Shown in pieces: positions 25,323 through 51,992 of a DNA stretch of 64,000 bases. The DNA is taken from positions 9,300,001-9,364,000 of the forward strand of contig CAVNZM010000006.1 in NCBI GenBank assembly GCA_963693365.1, read 5' to 3'. Numbering within the stretch: position 1 is the stretch's first letter; every line of letters begins with the position of its first letter. The notes under the pieces are model-generated. The model was not told the DNA's origin and ran no database searches. It saw only the letters and a list, made by a program, of their open reading frames with translations. The stretch is from Amoebidium appalachense (lineage: Eukaryota > Ichthyosporea). A program made the translations under genes and the position numbers.

Positions 25323-26566
25323 GGCCTAAAGCAAAGCCCCAACCCGTACTAGATAAACAGAGACGTGCTTTTTGCCTAGTGTGCTAAGATATCCGGCCCA
25401 GAAAGAAACTAAACGATCCACGTCCAAGCTCAGTCCGGCTGGCCTGACGCACTGAACACTCCGGGTCTGTATACGCGTGTGGCCGTCGCCGATCCCCGTT
25501 TTGATTTTGTTTATGTGCGGGGGAAAAGCGGTGATGGCTGCAACATGACCTGAAACGAATAGATATGATTTTACTCATTTTCTGATTGGATGCGACATTC
25601 GAATGAATCGTTTATATCCGGGGGTCCGGAATCTGCTGTGTGCAGTGTTAATACCATGCCATGTATGGCGAAGGTAATACGGTAGCAGGTTTCTATAAAG
25701 GTATAAGCACATATAGGATAATAGTTCATGCTCAATTTGGGGCAGTAGCTTACGCTCTGCCTCCTGCTACGCCAGTGATATCATCAGAAACGGGGTTTAC
25801 ACGCACTGCCACTGGTTGTATCAGCTGAGGCTTTCTGATTGGCGCCTAAGGTACCAATGCTTTTTATTGGTGGAGATATACCAATCACAGCAAACTTATT
25901 GAAGAAACTTCCTCGTGTTGCCGTTCGAACTTCGGGAAATCCCATTTTTTCTTTGTTGTGCACGTGCTTTCTAAATGTAGGTTTGTGCTGTGTCGCCCCA
26001 AGGCCAGAATATGACAGAGCTACAGTTGTGACCCTCCCCCCAACCCCCTCCAATCACACAAACACACACACCTCATACAACTGCAATTGGTAACAGACCA
26101 AGGTAACGAGAAAGATTCCATGGAGTTTGTGAAGAAACATGGCAGTGGCCATCACCGAGATGGCCATCGATTTCATTCCTGTTGCCCGGCTAAAAAGCTC
26201 TAGTGTCTCATGAACACACAAACGTGGCCTATCGGCAAACACCCAATAACAGCTATCTGTCCTCAGATCTACCATCGCAAAGTCAAGATGCCGTTCCATG
26301 CAATGTCAAGATGTGTGTGATAGGTAAAGTGGTGTGTACATATGAGGTGGGTCAAATAAAGTAACGTGATGTGTAAGAGGTAAGTCGAAGGTAAAGCAAC
26401 GTTATGTATACAGGGGCAAGTCAAACGTCAACACTATCGGTCTAGTTCCCCCGGCGTAAGTGAGACAGTGCCTATTATGCCAAAAAATTGACGAAGCATA
26501 TCTCAAAAGTTGTCTCACTGAACAAGCTATTCAGCAGCAAACATGGAGCCTAGAAAAGACTCCAAG
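25323..26566. other. Intergenic: KCS upstream region and rhodanese 3' flank
   Basis: Unique sequence without long homopolymers. It should hold the KCS promoter (reading leftwards from ~25323) and the 3' end of the rhodanese gene. No TATA box or other motif is convincing enough to call. From ~26340 it begins to resemble the flank of the decayed rhodanese copy (29705 onward), marking the edge of the duplication. Confidence 0.5.
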
Positions 26567-27083
26567 TTAGCCCGCAGGGACACCCGTGCGCTCGGCCCAC
26601 TCCAGCCAGCTGCCCTTGTAGTTCCTTACGTTCCTGTATCCCATCTCCTTGGCCATCTGGCACGCAGTCTCGGATCTCCTCCCCGACCGGCAGTGGAAGA
26701 TAATATTCGTGTCGGGAAGGAACTTAGAGAACCCATAACGTTCCTCAAAGACCTCATCCGCAAGTCCAAGAGCCAAACTGACTTCACCCAACGGCAAGAG
26801 CTTTGCACCTGGAATGAAGCCCTTCTGGTACTCGAACGGCTCACGAACATCAACGATGACGGTGTTGGGCTGTCACGGTGAACGATGGAATGGGTGGATG
26901 CGGGGTAGAAAGCATGTGCATGTGCATGTGCGTGTGTGCGTGTGCGTGTGTTTGTGTGTGTGTACGCGCAGGTGCGTGTGTGCGAAGGTGTGTACATGCA
27001 TTTTTTGCGTACGTGTCGACCACCGTAAGCAGTCCATGAAATGACGTATCATAGTGAGGAGTTGTATGTGCGCGCGCGCATGT

Positions 27084-27114
<31 letters not shown>

Positions 27115-29055
27115 GGGGGGGAGGGGGTATGGGAGGATGAGTACACAAGCCAAGGGAGACACATGGGAAGAAGGAAGGAAACCGGGGGGGGGGGGGGAAG
27201 GGGGGGGGGGGGAGGGGGGGGGGGGGAGGGGGGTGGGGAACAAGTACCCGAAAGAAAACAAACCACCATGCACATCTGACAATGCTTTAAAGCGAAGGTC
27301 AAGTGTTCAGGTGCTCTTGCTGTTTGAGCCGAGGGGAAGGAGGGAGCGGAGGGGGAGGACAAGCTTGAGCCATTATTATGAGTATCGACCAAACCACACA
27401 CAGCCACACTTCTACCCATTCTTCCCGTTTTTCCGCCCTGCTCATTTCCCCCCAACAAAATGTGCCGTACCCACAGAAATCACCACGATCACACCACACA
27501 TCTTCAGCACAAACGGTTCCTCACCCACATAAACAGATCCACCCCGCCCCTCCTCTCCCCCCCCCCACCCCAAAAACAAAAGGAAAAAGAAAAATAAGAA
27601 AACGACCTATTCTTAGTCCCTCCAAAACACTTCCACATTGACTCACACAACTTTCTCTTGTACTACACTGTTTTCCATAACCCAACCCCTCCCCTCCCCC
27701 CTCTTCCTGCGGGGTCCAACAGCCACACAGCCACGCAAGAACGGTTGAACCACCATCATCACCCCCTCGTCCCTCCTCATATGTTTCCACAAACACCCTC
27801 CCCCCTCCCCCCTCCCACCTCCTACACACACACACCCCTCTCCCACGGGATCCCCTCTCCCTCTCCCCCCTCCCCCCGCAGGATCCCCCAGAAGTTAGGC
27901 ACCAAACAGTGCTCCTACACACCTTGGGGTCTTTGGTCAGTGCCATCACCTCTTCAAAGCTAATCACTGGGGCAGGGGCTGTGTCGGTCATGTCCGGGGG
28001 CACGCCACTGCTGTAGGCACGTGTTTGCCACGTGGCAGCACGGCACACGGGCACAGCCGCAAGAGACTGACGAGAATCATGGCTCAAAATGTGTGCTGCG
28101 GAGGAGTGTGTGTAAGAGAGAGGAAAATGCTACTAAGCTGGGAGATGATGAAAGAACAAGGACCAGGCCAAGTGAGAGTTCGAAAGGGCTCGAAGATGCA
28201 GAGCGGATCTTGGGGAAAGTTCATATGGGCATAAAAATAGAGGAAGGGCAGGGGGAGCCGGAAGCAAGCAGAGCAGGAGGCAAAAGCTGTTCAACATGCC
28301 TGAACTGCTAGTAAGTTAGTTAGTAAGGGGACAGATGGGAGGGTAGTACCCCGGCAGGAAACACAAGGAAAGAAAAGAAAGAAAGGAGACCGTGTAGGCG
28401 TGCTGGCAATCTCAACCACCAAGCGCAAAGTACATGAGGATGTAGTTTCTTGAAGTGCACGAGTGCCTGAAGCGTACTCGTTGTTGTCCGTCATGCGTGC
28501 GTGCTTGTGCACGTGTGCATTCGCAGGTGCATAAGTCAAAGCGTCCTGAGTAAAGCTTCGAAAAACCTGCAGGGCATCAACCCTGCAGTTCATGCGCCCA
28601 CACGATAATCGCTAGCCCAAAACACCTACACCCTTGCTTGCGCCTATAACAGTGCTCCTACCCGCACAAACACAAGAACATGCACGTGGGTACCGGCGCC
28701 TCGACTCGAGCTTCACGCAAATAAGGTGCAGGACAGAGGAACCAAAGAGGCTTCATCAGAAGTTGCATGCAGGAGAAATGGGATGCAAAAACTCGAACTC
28801 AAGTGTCAGGGGTCACCGATGAGCGCAAAACACATGCACACACCGTGAGCGACAACGGGGAGTGGAAGAAGGAGAAAGGAGGCTAGAAGGAGAAAGGGGG
28901 AGCCTCGGAAGAGTGTGTGCGTGCGAGGTGAAGGGGAGAGGAAGAGAGAGAGAGAAAAACCCACCCCGAGCTGCAGCCAGTAGGCTGGGTGTCGCTGTGG
29001 CCACATGGCGCCGCACCGCCACCCGTCCGGCAGCCGTGAGAGCACGTGACAGCAT
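26567..29055 (-). CDS. Single-domain rhodanese (sulfurtransferase), likely mitochondrial
   Basis: Three exons: 29055-28965, 28095-27923, 26869-26567; phases match and give 188 aa. The N-terminus (MLSRALTAAGRVAVRRHVAT) is rich in Arg/Ala/Ser with no acidic residue, typical of a mitochondrial targeting peptide. The rhodanese domain spans about residues 70-185: VIVDVREPFEY, then the active-site loop with Cys148 in HCRSGRRS, and GYRNVRNYKGSWLEW. Rhodaneses carry a persulfide on this Cys and move sulfur to cyanide or protein acceptors; the acceptor here is unknown. The loop differs from the Lys/Arg-rich loop of classical two-domain rhodaneses and resembles single-domain GlpE/PspE or TSTD1-like forms. 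A decayed second copy lies just upstream. Confidence 0.87.
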
Positions 29056-29928
29056 GGTGTGCGTGTGCTTGCGTGTTCAAGTCAATAAGGTGCTTGTAGC
29101 AAACGGCCGCCGTGTTTTTCAAACTTGCGGCATGTATGTACAAGAACAAAAAGAAAGCACCCGCTTTGCAGTGGCCGGGCACGGATCGCTCATCCATGGC
29201 CAGATCAGTCGTGACGTAATTATGTATATCTGATCGGCTTGTTTTTTTTCACTTTTTATTTTGTGCATACATGTGGGCCGCGGTGCCACGGTACCAGTTG
29301 TGTCCACGGCCCTCTCAACACATTGTCTCCCCCCCAGAACACGACCTAGATTTACGGTTTGCCAAACAAGCACAGTACCCTAAACAGCCCCCTCCCCCCC
29401 TCCCCCCCCCCCCCCCCCCCCCCCCCCCCCGCACACACACACCGACACACACACACACACACACACCACACACCATGCATGCGTGCACTTGGTGAGAGAT
29501 AAGTCACCGTAGCTAGAAAGTGCAAGCGCTTACATTGGGAAGAAAAACTATATGCACAAGGGACCATGCCAAAGGTACGGCGGTCATGGGTTTCTGTCCC
29601 GTTACACAGCGAATGCATTCTACTAAGTAGTGTCATGCACGCACAACGTTAACCGTTCTGATAGCTGTCAAGTTCGGTACATACAAGTCTGCGATGGTTC
29701 AGTATTGAGTTATGTGTAATGTGTACAGAGGGAAGTCAAAGTGTATACACAGAAGCAAGTCCACGGTCAGCAATACCGGCCTGGTTCCCCCGGCATGCTC
29801 CCATCCCACTCACTCAATGAGACGGTGCCTATTATGCTAAGAGATCTAACAAGAAGCAGGGGGCAAAAAGTGGTCCCCCGGATGAACAAACTATTTAGCG
29901 AACAAAAACGCTAAGACTACGCCACAAG

Positions 29929-31727
29929 TTAGCCCGCAGGGACACCTGTGCGCTCAGTCCGTTCCAGAAAGCCACCCTTATAGTTCCACACATTCCTGTA
30001 TCCCATCCCCCGTGGCCAACAGGCAGGCAGTCTCGGACCTTCTCCCCACCCCGCACAGGAAGATGATATTCGTGTCGGGGAAGAAGCTTAGGGAACCTAT
30101 GGCGTTCCTCAAATGCCTCATCTGCGAGTCCAAGAGCCAAACTAAATTCACCCAACGGCAAGAGCTTTGCGCCTGGAACGGAGCCCTTCTCGTACTCAAC
30201 CGGCTCACGAACATCAACGAAAACGGTGTTGGGCTGCCAGAAGTTGTTGATAACCAGTGGAATGGGTGTGTGTGGGGTAGACAACGTGTGTGTTAGTGTA
30301 AGTGTGTGTGTGTGGGCGCAGCGCGGGTGCAAGCGCCTGTGCGTCTTGGTTGTGTGTACATGTACGACCCTTCTATCCAATTTCCTATCCTGGTCATTTC
30401 CCCTAACCATGTAACCTGCCCACAGAAACCACCACGGCCACGGTAAACCTCTTCACCACACACACTTCCTCACCCTTACAAATACCCCCCCCCCTTCCCC
30501 CCCCCTCCCCCCTTCCCCCCCCCCCCGGGGGGGGGGGATACCGTTCTATCCTTGGTCCGACGTCCTTCCTTAATCCCCCTCCTCCCCTTTCCCGAAAAAT
30601 TCCCTATCCTTGGTACCCCCTCCTTCCAGATTTCCCAAACCCACACCCAAACCCATTAACAGTCAATCACATACCCTTACTTTTCCCACACCAATTTCAA
30701 TAAGACAGCTAGCCCTCCCCTTCCCCCCCCCCCACCCTCCCCCCGAGGGGGGTCCAACAGCCACACAGCCACACAATAGTCTCGTCCCTCCCGATGTTCA
30801 GAAACACTACATAATTTAAGCCCCCACTCCCCTCTTCCCCAAAAGGCCTCCCCTCACACCGGAGATCACCAGAAATCAGGCACCCAGCCCTTCCCCTACA
30901 CACCTTGGGGTCTTTGGTCAGTGTCATCACCTCCAAACTAATCACAGGAACAGGGGCTGCATCACACGTGTCTGGGGGCACACCACTGCAGTAGGCACGC
31001 GTTTGCCATGTGGGAGCACCGCACACGGGCATAGCCGCAAGAGACTGACGAGAATCATGGCTGGAAATATTTGCTGTGGAGAGGGGGGATAGATAGCAAA
31101 GGACAAGAAGAAGCGGGAGAAAGAGTAAAAGATGTAGGAAGAATCATAGGTGGAGGTTAGGATGGGTAAGAAATTAGAGGAAGGGCAGGGTGCGACATAA
31201 GGCAGAACAGGGGGCAGGAGTTGTTAAGATTACGCCTAAGCCACTATAAAGTCAGGTGGGACAGATGGGAGGAGTACCCAGACAGGAAACTTAAGGAAAG
31301 AAAGAAAAGAAAGGAGACACGTGCCTAGCAGAGCCTCGACTCAAGGTTCACACAACCAAACAAGAGAGCGCAAGACTCCGTCGACCATAGCCCACAGGAG
31401 AAGTTGGACGCACAAACGTTAAAGTGTTAAGCCCATGGGCAACTAGGCGCATAAAACACACGCATAACACACACACGTGTTCTTGCACACACCAAGAGAG
31501 GTGGGGGAAAAGTGGGAGATGGAGGCAAAAATGAGTAAAGGGAGAGGGAGAGTTGTGTGCGTCATGGGGAAAAAAGGGAGAGAGGAAGACAGAGAGAGAA
31601 AGACCCACCCCGAGCTCGAGCTGCAGTCAGCAGGCTAAGTGTCGTTGTGGCCACATTGGCGCCGAACGGCCACCCGTCCGGCAGATGTGCGTACCCGTGG
31701 CATAGTTGAAAACGTACGTGACAGCAT
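29929..31727 (-). pseudogene. Decayed tandem copy of the rhodanese gene
   Basis: All three exons of the neighbouring rhodanese are present in the same order: 31727-31609, 31073-30904, 30233-29929, with conserved splice sites and similar introns. The middle exon is open and lacks one codon. The first exon has an extra base (CGCCAATGTGG against CGCCATGTGG) that leads to an early TAG. The last exon is 305 nt against 303: one extra C before the active-site loop and one extra base in a C run after it, so the reading frame is lost where the catalytic Cys should be. Flanks are also similar, so the whole ~2-2.7 kb locus was duplicated. It might still be transcribed. Confidence 0.83.
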
Positions 31728-31807
31728 GGTGTGCGTGTGTGCGTGAGTCTTTCAAAGGTGTACTTCTAACAAAAAGGCGTCGTGTCCAAGAGCTTTGCAC
31801 ACCTCAA

Positions 31808-31845
31808 CACCCCCTATATACCAACAGATGTTGGCATATAGGGGG
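31808..31845. repeat. 18-bp inverted repeat (hairpin)
   Basis: Arms 31808-31825 and 31828-31845 are reverse complements with one mismatch around a 2-nt spacer (ACCCCCTATATACCAACA and its partner). It lies ~80 nt upstream of the decayed rhodanese copy. It may be a foldback remnant or a regulatory palindrome. Confidence 0.75.
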
Positions 31846-31972
31846 TCTTGGCACAACCTCCCAAAAAACAGCCCTTGTCCACTGAGCCGTGTCGCTCAAC
31901 TTTGGCTCATGACCAATGAGCCGTGTGGCTCGTCACACATCACTATCAGCTCCGCATTATGACCGTCAAAAA

Positions 31973-31980
31973 TGACGTCA
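31973..31980. promoter_or_regulatory. CRE-like palindrome TGACGTCA
   Basis: A perfect cAMP-response-element octamer about 250 nt upstream of the decayed rhodanese copy. The same octamer occurs at 7140-7147 and 48109-48116. Presence is certain; use as a bZIP site is inferred. Confidence 0.3.
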
Positions 31981-32912
31981 GCAGCACTGCAGAACTATCC
32001 TTTACTTAGTCATTACTCAGTCATTGAATCCAGAGCGGACCCCCCCCCCCCCCCCCCCCCTCCCCCCCCCCCCTCCAAAGCAGCATATGATGCATTTTGA
32101 TTTCAAAAGATACAACACACATGCCAGGCGCCTGGGTTAAGGTTCTGTCTGCAATCAAACACGCGTGGCAACAGATCCGGCTGTTGCGAACGTTGCGCAT
32201 ACCGTGAGCGTCATATCTCATTTCTATTCCATTTAGTCTGTGCGTGCACATGCACTGCAGACAGGGCAGCCACCAGTCTGCCAATGCTTCTATCTGAAAT
32301 ATTGTCCTACGAAAGGTTAGTCACTTTGAGTGCTGTCTCCCTGCGGCTTGGCTCAACATACCTTGTATGTTGCCGCAGGCGACAATCACTAGACAAAGTG
32401 TCTGATTGCGCAAACAAATTTAAATTTACAGCATATGATTGGTTCAAAGTCGCATTAATAATCTAATGGGAATTAAGGAAGCGTTGCTATTGCCCAACAA
32501 TTTAGGGAAGCGTTCCTATTGCCCAACAGAAGATACAGCATTCCTATTGGACCTACAAGATAACCAAGCGTTCCGATTGCCCAACAGGAATTCATAGACC
32601 CAGTCGGAGACGTCCGGCGGCGTAGTAGTGCCCGGCCACTTGCGTAAGCCAGTGGGTACATAGCCTTGGAGACTAACGAAATGTGCAATATTATGGTGCG
32701 CCTTGATTAGGGGCACTCCAAGGTGAATTTTTTTTCTCTGTTAGCTTGGTGGTTTCCAAAGGGCCAGGGAGCAACCAAAGCGGAGAAAAAAAAAAGAAAA
32801 AAAAAAAAGGGGGTCAAGAGGTTTTGGTTCTTTCCAATCTCATTCATGCATAGACTGACTTCCCCCCCACTTTTTATTAGTCTTAGTTGTCAGGGACGGG
32901 GGTGGGGAAGAA

Positions 32913-32952
<40 letters not shown>

Positions 32953-33039
32953 TAAACACGCTGAACACAGCGAGAGTGGGGGGGAGAAAGAGGGATTTTG
33001 AAAACCCCGTCAATATTGTGCTGCAGACTAACTCACATC

Positions 33040-33150
<111 letters not shown>

Positions 33151-33234
33151 GCGGGGGGGGGGGGGGGGGGGGTGTTTTAAACAATCAAGACCACCGCTGT
33201 CCCACGATTTCTTGTTTGCATCTATATGCAGCAT

Positions 33235-43724
<10,490 letters not shown>

Positions 43725-44890
43725 GCCTAATATTCGACTCCAATTGGAGGCAGTCCCTCAAAGAGCATTGCCCACTATGTTCCCCCCCCCCCCCACCCCC
43801 CCCCCTCACCCCCCCACCCCCACCCCCACCCCACCCCCTCCCCACTCCGCCCCTCCCCCCCCCCCCCCCCCCCCTCCCCCCAAAATAAATAAATGAATAA
43901 ATAAATAAATAAATAAATAAATAAAAGGGGAAAGAAAGAGGGGGGGGTGGGGGGTGGGGGGACCTAAACACATGCACAACGCATGTTCTAGCAGAAAAAA
44001 AGAGGTCCTTCGAAAGTAAAAAGTTCCTAGTCGCAAAAAGTCACATACGTTGCTGTGCGGTTTTAAGACGAGCGATTTTACCCCCCTTCCCCCCCCCCCC
44101 CCCCCCCCCCCCCTCCCCCCTCCCCCCCCCCTTCTCCCTCTCCCCCGCTCCCCCCGCGCACATACCACAGCCTCCCCTCCCATTTTCCAACCACTTCGTT
44201 TATAGTCAGATCTCTGGCACTCAAAAGAAACATCAACGAGCCCTTGTCAAGCGCTGTACTTCTCATTTCTCCTGTTTTCCTTTCGGCTCTATCAAAAACC
44301 CCCCAGTTCTTGCGCAACGTTTCCGTACCTGTTGTGGCTGTGTCATGGTTGAGATGGGAGGCTGGACCTCTGTTCTTGACGTGCTGGAAGTGTCCATTGT
44401 GTGACCCAAGCACACCGTCGACGTCAGACGTTTGTGTCACAACTTTTAAAAGATGCTTTGAGGATCTAAGGTGAGTGATATGGGTAGGTTCAACTCTTGC
44501 TCGTGTGTGCTTATAAACCTTTTCACAAGTGAAAGTGTGACAATCGGCAAACCCCTCCCTGAATCTCTAGCTGCTTGCTCCTGGGAACCTCACAACTGTA
44601 CAACTGGACCAAAAATTATTTTTCAGCACGGTAACAACTTACTAACAAGCCTTCTTTGTTAGCACGGGTTTTCGTTTCGTTGTATGCACGTGTATTTCAT
44701 TTTCAAACGTCAACTTGCAAGATCTATTCAAGAATTCCGGCAAATTGCGTAAATAATTAGCTATAAATGGTAGATATTCAATCTATTATCCAATCACTAC
44801 GCTGAGAGTTTTCGGCAACAGCTCGGCACAATGTCAAAGTCTGTTCTTTTTTTTGCAACTTTTATTTAGCTGGTTGCCTTACTAGCCAGT
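43725..44890. promoter_or_regulatory. Head-to-head intergenic region, DPH1 and TFIIIA-type gene
   Basis: The two genes diverge from this ~1.2 kb interval. It contains C-rich and (AATA)n low complexity (43783-43925; 44083-44150) and unique sequence (44160-44890). A frame at 44244-44474 carries no recognised domain and could include 5' non-coding exons. A shared promoter is plausible from the arrangement; no core element was identified. Confidence 0.35.
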
Positions 44891-46866
44891 ATGGACGACA
44901 GTTCTCTGTTGCGCTGCACCCACCCGGGCTGCAAGCAAAAATTTGAATCATCCTCAGACCTCTCAGAGCATCTACGAGTCCACTCGAGCGAGAAGTCCAT
45001 TCTATGCACACACGAAAACTGTGGGCAAGGCTTTGCTCATCTGGCCACGCTAATTATCCATTCAGCACAAAAGCATCAAGGGGAAAACCCGTTCAGGTGT
45101 CCCCAGTGGGGCTGCCCAGCCGCTTTTTCAAATCCCAGTTCGCTGACCTGGCATGTAAAAGAGCACGAAGGGTAAGCATCTTTTGAATACGCGTTGTTGT
45201 GATTCGTCAGACTCGGTGTTCTTCGTCTGGCTCGTTCCTCAGCTTTCCCCGTCCTCCTTACGGTTGTCTTTTGCATTTTCAGCAACTCTTTCTCCCCCAG
45301 AGTCGCCCACCACCCCGACTACCCCGACCTTTAACCTTCCCCCTACCTAAAGGCCGTGAGGGTGTCTACACCAGTTTGGCACGATGGTTATCGAGTAGGA
45401 GTGTAGTGAGAGGTGGTGGATAGGGGAAAACGGTCAGCTTTTTCATGTTAATTGCAGGTCGGTTGGTTATTGTGTTTCGGCCTGGGTGTGCTTATTGTTT
45501 GTTATCTGGTTTGTATGGTGGGTGGTGGTGGTGGGTGAACTGATCGTGAAGGCAGGGGATCGCGTGTGTGATGGGTGGTGGGCAGCAAAATATGTTCTTC
45601 GTACCCCATTTTATAGATCAATCAGCTCACATTCTAGGGTCACCAGGGAGGTATACGAGTGTGATGCCCCTGGGTGCCGTGCAGGGTTTGCCACCCTACT
45701 TGCCCTGGACCAACACAAAAAAAACCACAAGGAACTGTGGGCCTACCAGTGCTGTTTGCCAGACTGCACCATGACACTGAGTTCCCTCGATGCTTTGGAG
45801 GCCCATACGCAGCAACACCACGACAAGGGATACAAGTATTCCCTCCCCGCCCCCCCCCCCCAAACCACCCCCACACCCCTCACGCCCTGCCGCCGCCACC
45901 ACCGCCTGCCTGCTGAGCTGCTTATGTTTCCTTACAAATGGGAAGGTGGAGAAAAAGGCGAGGGAAAATAGGTGTAGGAAGATGTTTGGGTAGCCTAACT
46001 GGGTGCGGGCTTTTGCCAGGCAGTGCTGACGCAACTTCTTGCAACCTAATTTACATATCTGCGACTTAAGCTGCCCCACACATGTTCACCCCCCCAGCCC
46101 TCCCAACCTCTTCTTTGAACCATTTTTCTGATCGTGTTGTATCGATTCCCCCCCCCCCCCCCCCCCCCCCCCCCTCCCCTACTACCCCTTCCTCCTCCTC
46201 CTCCTCCACGTGCATGCATGGCAACACCTTTGGCCTTTTCCCACCCCTCCCTTTGGCCCAGATGGCCCTTCCCTCTTTTGCCTCCCACCTACTTCCATAT
46301 CCACTCTTTGATAACCACGCTATCACATGGAGCCCCTCCCCTCCCTTACCCTCCCCCTCCCGCCGCCCCCCCACCTCCCCCCCAAGCCATACACCATGAA
46401 GGACCCGTTGATTTTTAAGTCTTCTGCATTCAGGTGTGTGCATCCAGGCTGTGGCGCTACCTTTGCACAGGCCAACCTACTGGCACGGCACCGACGAAAA
46501 CAGCACCCCCTGGACACTCCTCTGCGCTTTCGTTGCCGGGTAGAAAACTGTGGAGAGGAATTTTGTTCGGTACAAACGCTTGAGGAGCACATGCATTTGC
46601 GGCACTTGAGTGTCATGTTCAATAGTGCTGAAGAAGTCTTTCTTTGTTCTTTTGCTGATTGCTTATACACGTTTAGTGATGTTGATGAACTTGCCATGCA
46701 CTTAGATGAGCATGAATGGAAAGGCACCTCCGAGGAAGAAGATAGTTCAGAGCTGCGAGAGATGACTTCAGCCCGGGGTCGTCCGGCTCCTACCAAGAAA
46801 GGAAGAAAGAACGAAGCAAACAGGAAGGTGCCTGCACGGTATAATAGCATCAATAGTCCGCAGTGA
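44891..46866 (+). CDS. Eight-finger C2H2 protein, TFIIIA type
   Basis: Three exons, 44891-45171, 45647-45835 and 46434-46866, join in phase (300 aa; TGA at 46864-46866). Eight C-x4-C-x12-H-x3/4-H fingers follow each other from residue 9: CTHPGC, CTHENC, CPQWGC, CDAPGC, CCLPDC, CVHPGC, CRVENC, CSFADC. After the last finger come an acidic stretch and a Lys/Arg-rich tail. The C-x4-C spacing and short linkers are those of TFIIIA, which has nine fingers, binds the internal control region of 5S rRNA genes and 5S RNA, and acts in nucleus and nucleolus. A ninth finger is not seen, and other C2H2 factors share this pattern, so TFIIIA is a candidate identity only. The second exon has two in-frame acceptors (45638 or 45647); 45647 gives a linker HEGEVYEC closest to the consensus. 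Confidence 0.8.
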
Positions 46867-50199
<3,333 letters not shown>

Positions 50200-51723
50200 A
50201 TGGTGTATACCGACAACATATGTCTGTGGCCGGGCTGCAAGCTTACTTTTAAGACCACCGAGGACCTAATTCTTCATGTTGAGGACGATCATGTGAGAGA
50301 GTCTACCAGCAGCAGCTTCTTTTTTTCTGAAGACGACCATATACCTGAAACCGTTCATCTGTCGTGTGTCAGTCCTTTCTTTACCGAAACACAACTTGCC
50401 GCCCGGCGAAATAGTCAGGTAACATCCCATACTCACTTGCTCCATACTCATGGCTCACACAATACCCAGTGAATCTGGCATGCGTAGCACCACTGGTTGT
50501 TGCTTCCGTAAAGCTCTGCCACACACGGTTTACCCCAATTGTCCATTGAGTGCATGTGTTGATAGCTGCATCCCAGTTTTTTTAACTAAGAAAATGTTTC
50601 CAGGAACGAGTACCGTGTGGCAGCCTCAAGAGGAGAGAGAGTGAATGTAGCGACACCCCGGACCTTGTGGAGGAGTATGTCTTGGAGGACGGCAACGGCA
50701 TGCTGACACCAGACAGCCTGCCCTCGCCCACTTCCTCCACCCATGAGTCCGTCTTCGTTTTGGATGTGAGTTCCAACCCCCCCCCCCCCCCCCTCCCCCA
50801 ACCCACCCACCCACCCACCCTCCCGCCCACACACACATACCACACACAGCCTACTACACCCTCCCCCTCCCTGCCTTTGCTCACCTGCCCTTTCATTCTC
50901 TTTCCCTGGTGCTACCACACGTCGCAAGTTCTGTGCCTTTTTTACTCTGTATATGTAACCTCCAACCCCTGCATTTCCTGCCCTTCGAATTCAATATTCA
51001 GATAATAGTAGCTCGGCTATCTGCTTCCTTGACGACAGAGAACTGAGGTAACTGCATGGTTTTCCGAATTTCTTCATGCATGAAGTTGTCCTGTTTCATC
51101 CCGATTCACCATTCAAATCCGCCTTAGGGAATCCCATTATACCATGTATACTGACTGCCTGTATGCAGGGGATGAACTCAGACGACCTGCCCGTAGCCGA
51201 GATAGACGACATCGAAGACCGACCCTACATCTGCCCCGTGCCGGGCTGTGGCAAGCGCTACAAGAACCCCAACGGCATCAAGTACCACACCGTGCACGGC
51301 CACACAAACGAGGCCTTGCAGAAGAAGCCCTACAAGGTATGCCTGAGGATCACCCCTCTTTATCCTCTCCAATCCCGTGGTACTGCCAGTTGCTTGGTTG
51401 CCTTTTTTGGGGTATCTCCCCGTTGGATGACTGTGAGCTGTGTTGCATGCAATTGGTCAGTTTAGGTGTCCACAGAACCCTGCTTGAGGGACCTGGAAAT
51501 GCAAATTACTTGCCCATCACTGCCACAACATGTCTTGCATGTGCTTACGTAAGTTGTGACCACAGTGCAAGATTATTGGGTGCGGCAAGAGATACACCAA
51601 CGTTAGTGGCCTTAGACATCACTTCAACCAGCGCCATCCAAAGGAGCCCTATGAGAGGTATTACCCCCATCCCCGCCCCCCCATCCCCCCCCCCCCCCCC
51701 ACCACCACCACCACAACAACAAC

Positions 51724-51764
<41 letters not shown>

Positions 51765-51959
51765 TTTTTCTTAAGCCTTGATCTGAAAGTCTACATGCAG
51801 GCACGAACGTATCCACAAACACACCATTTCTCCTTTTTAATTTGGTAGCAAAGCGCCGGAGCAATTCATTGTTTTGTTCAGAGTAACCACCCCGGGGGAC
51901 GGTTTGTGTGTGGATTTAATTTTATGTATTTATTGTGTATGTGTTTTGGGTGGGGTTAA

Positions 51960-51992
<33 letters not shown>

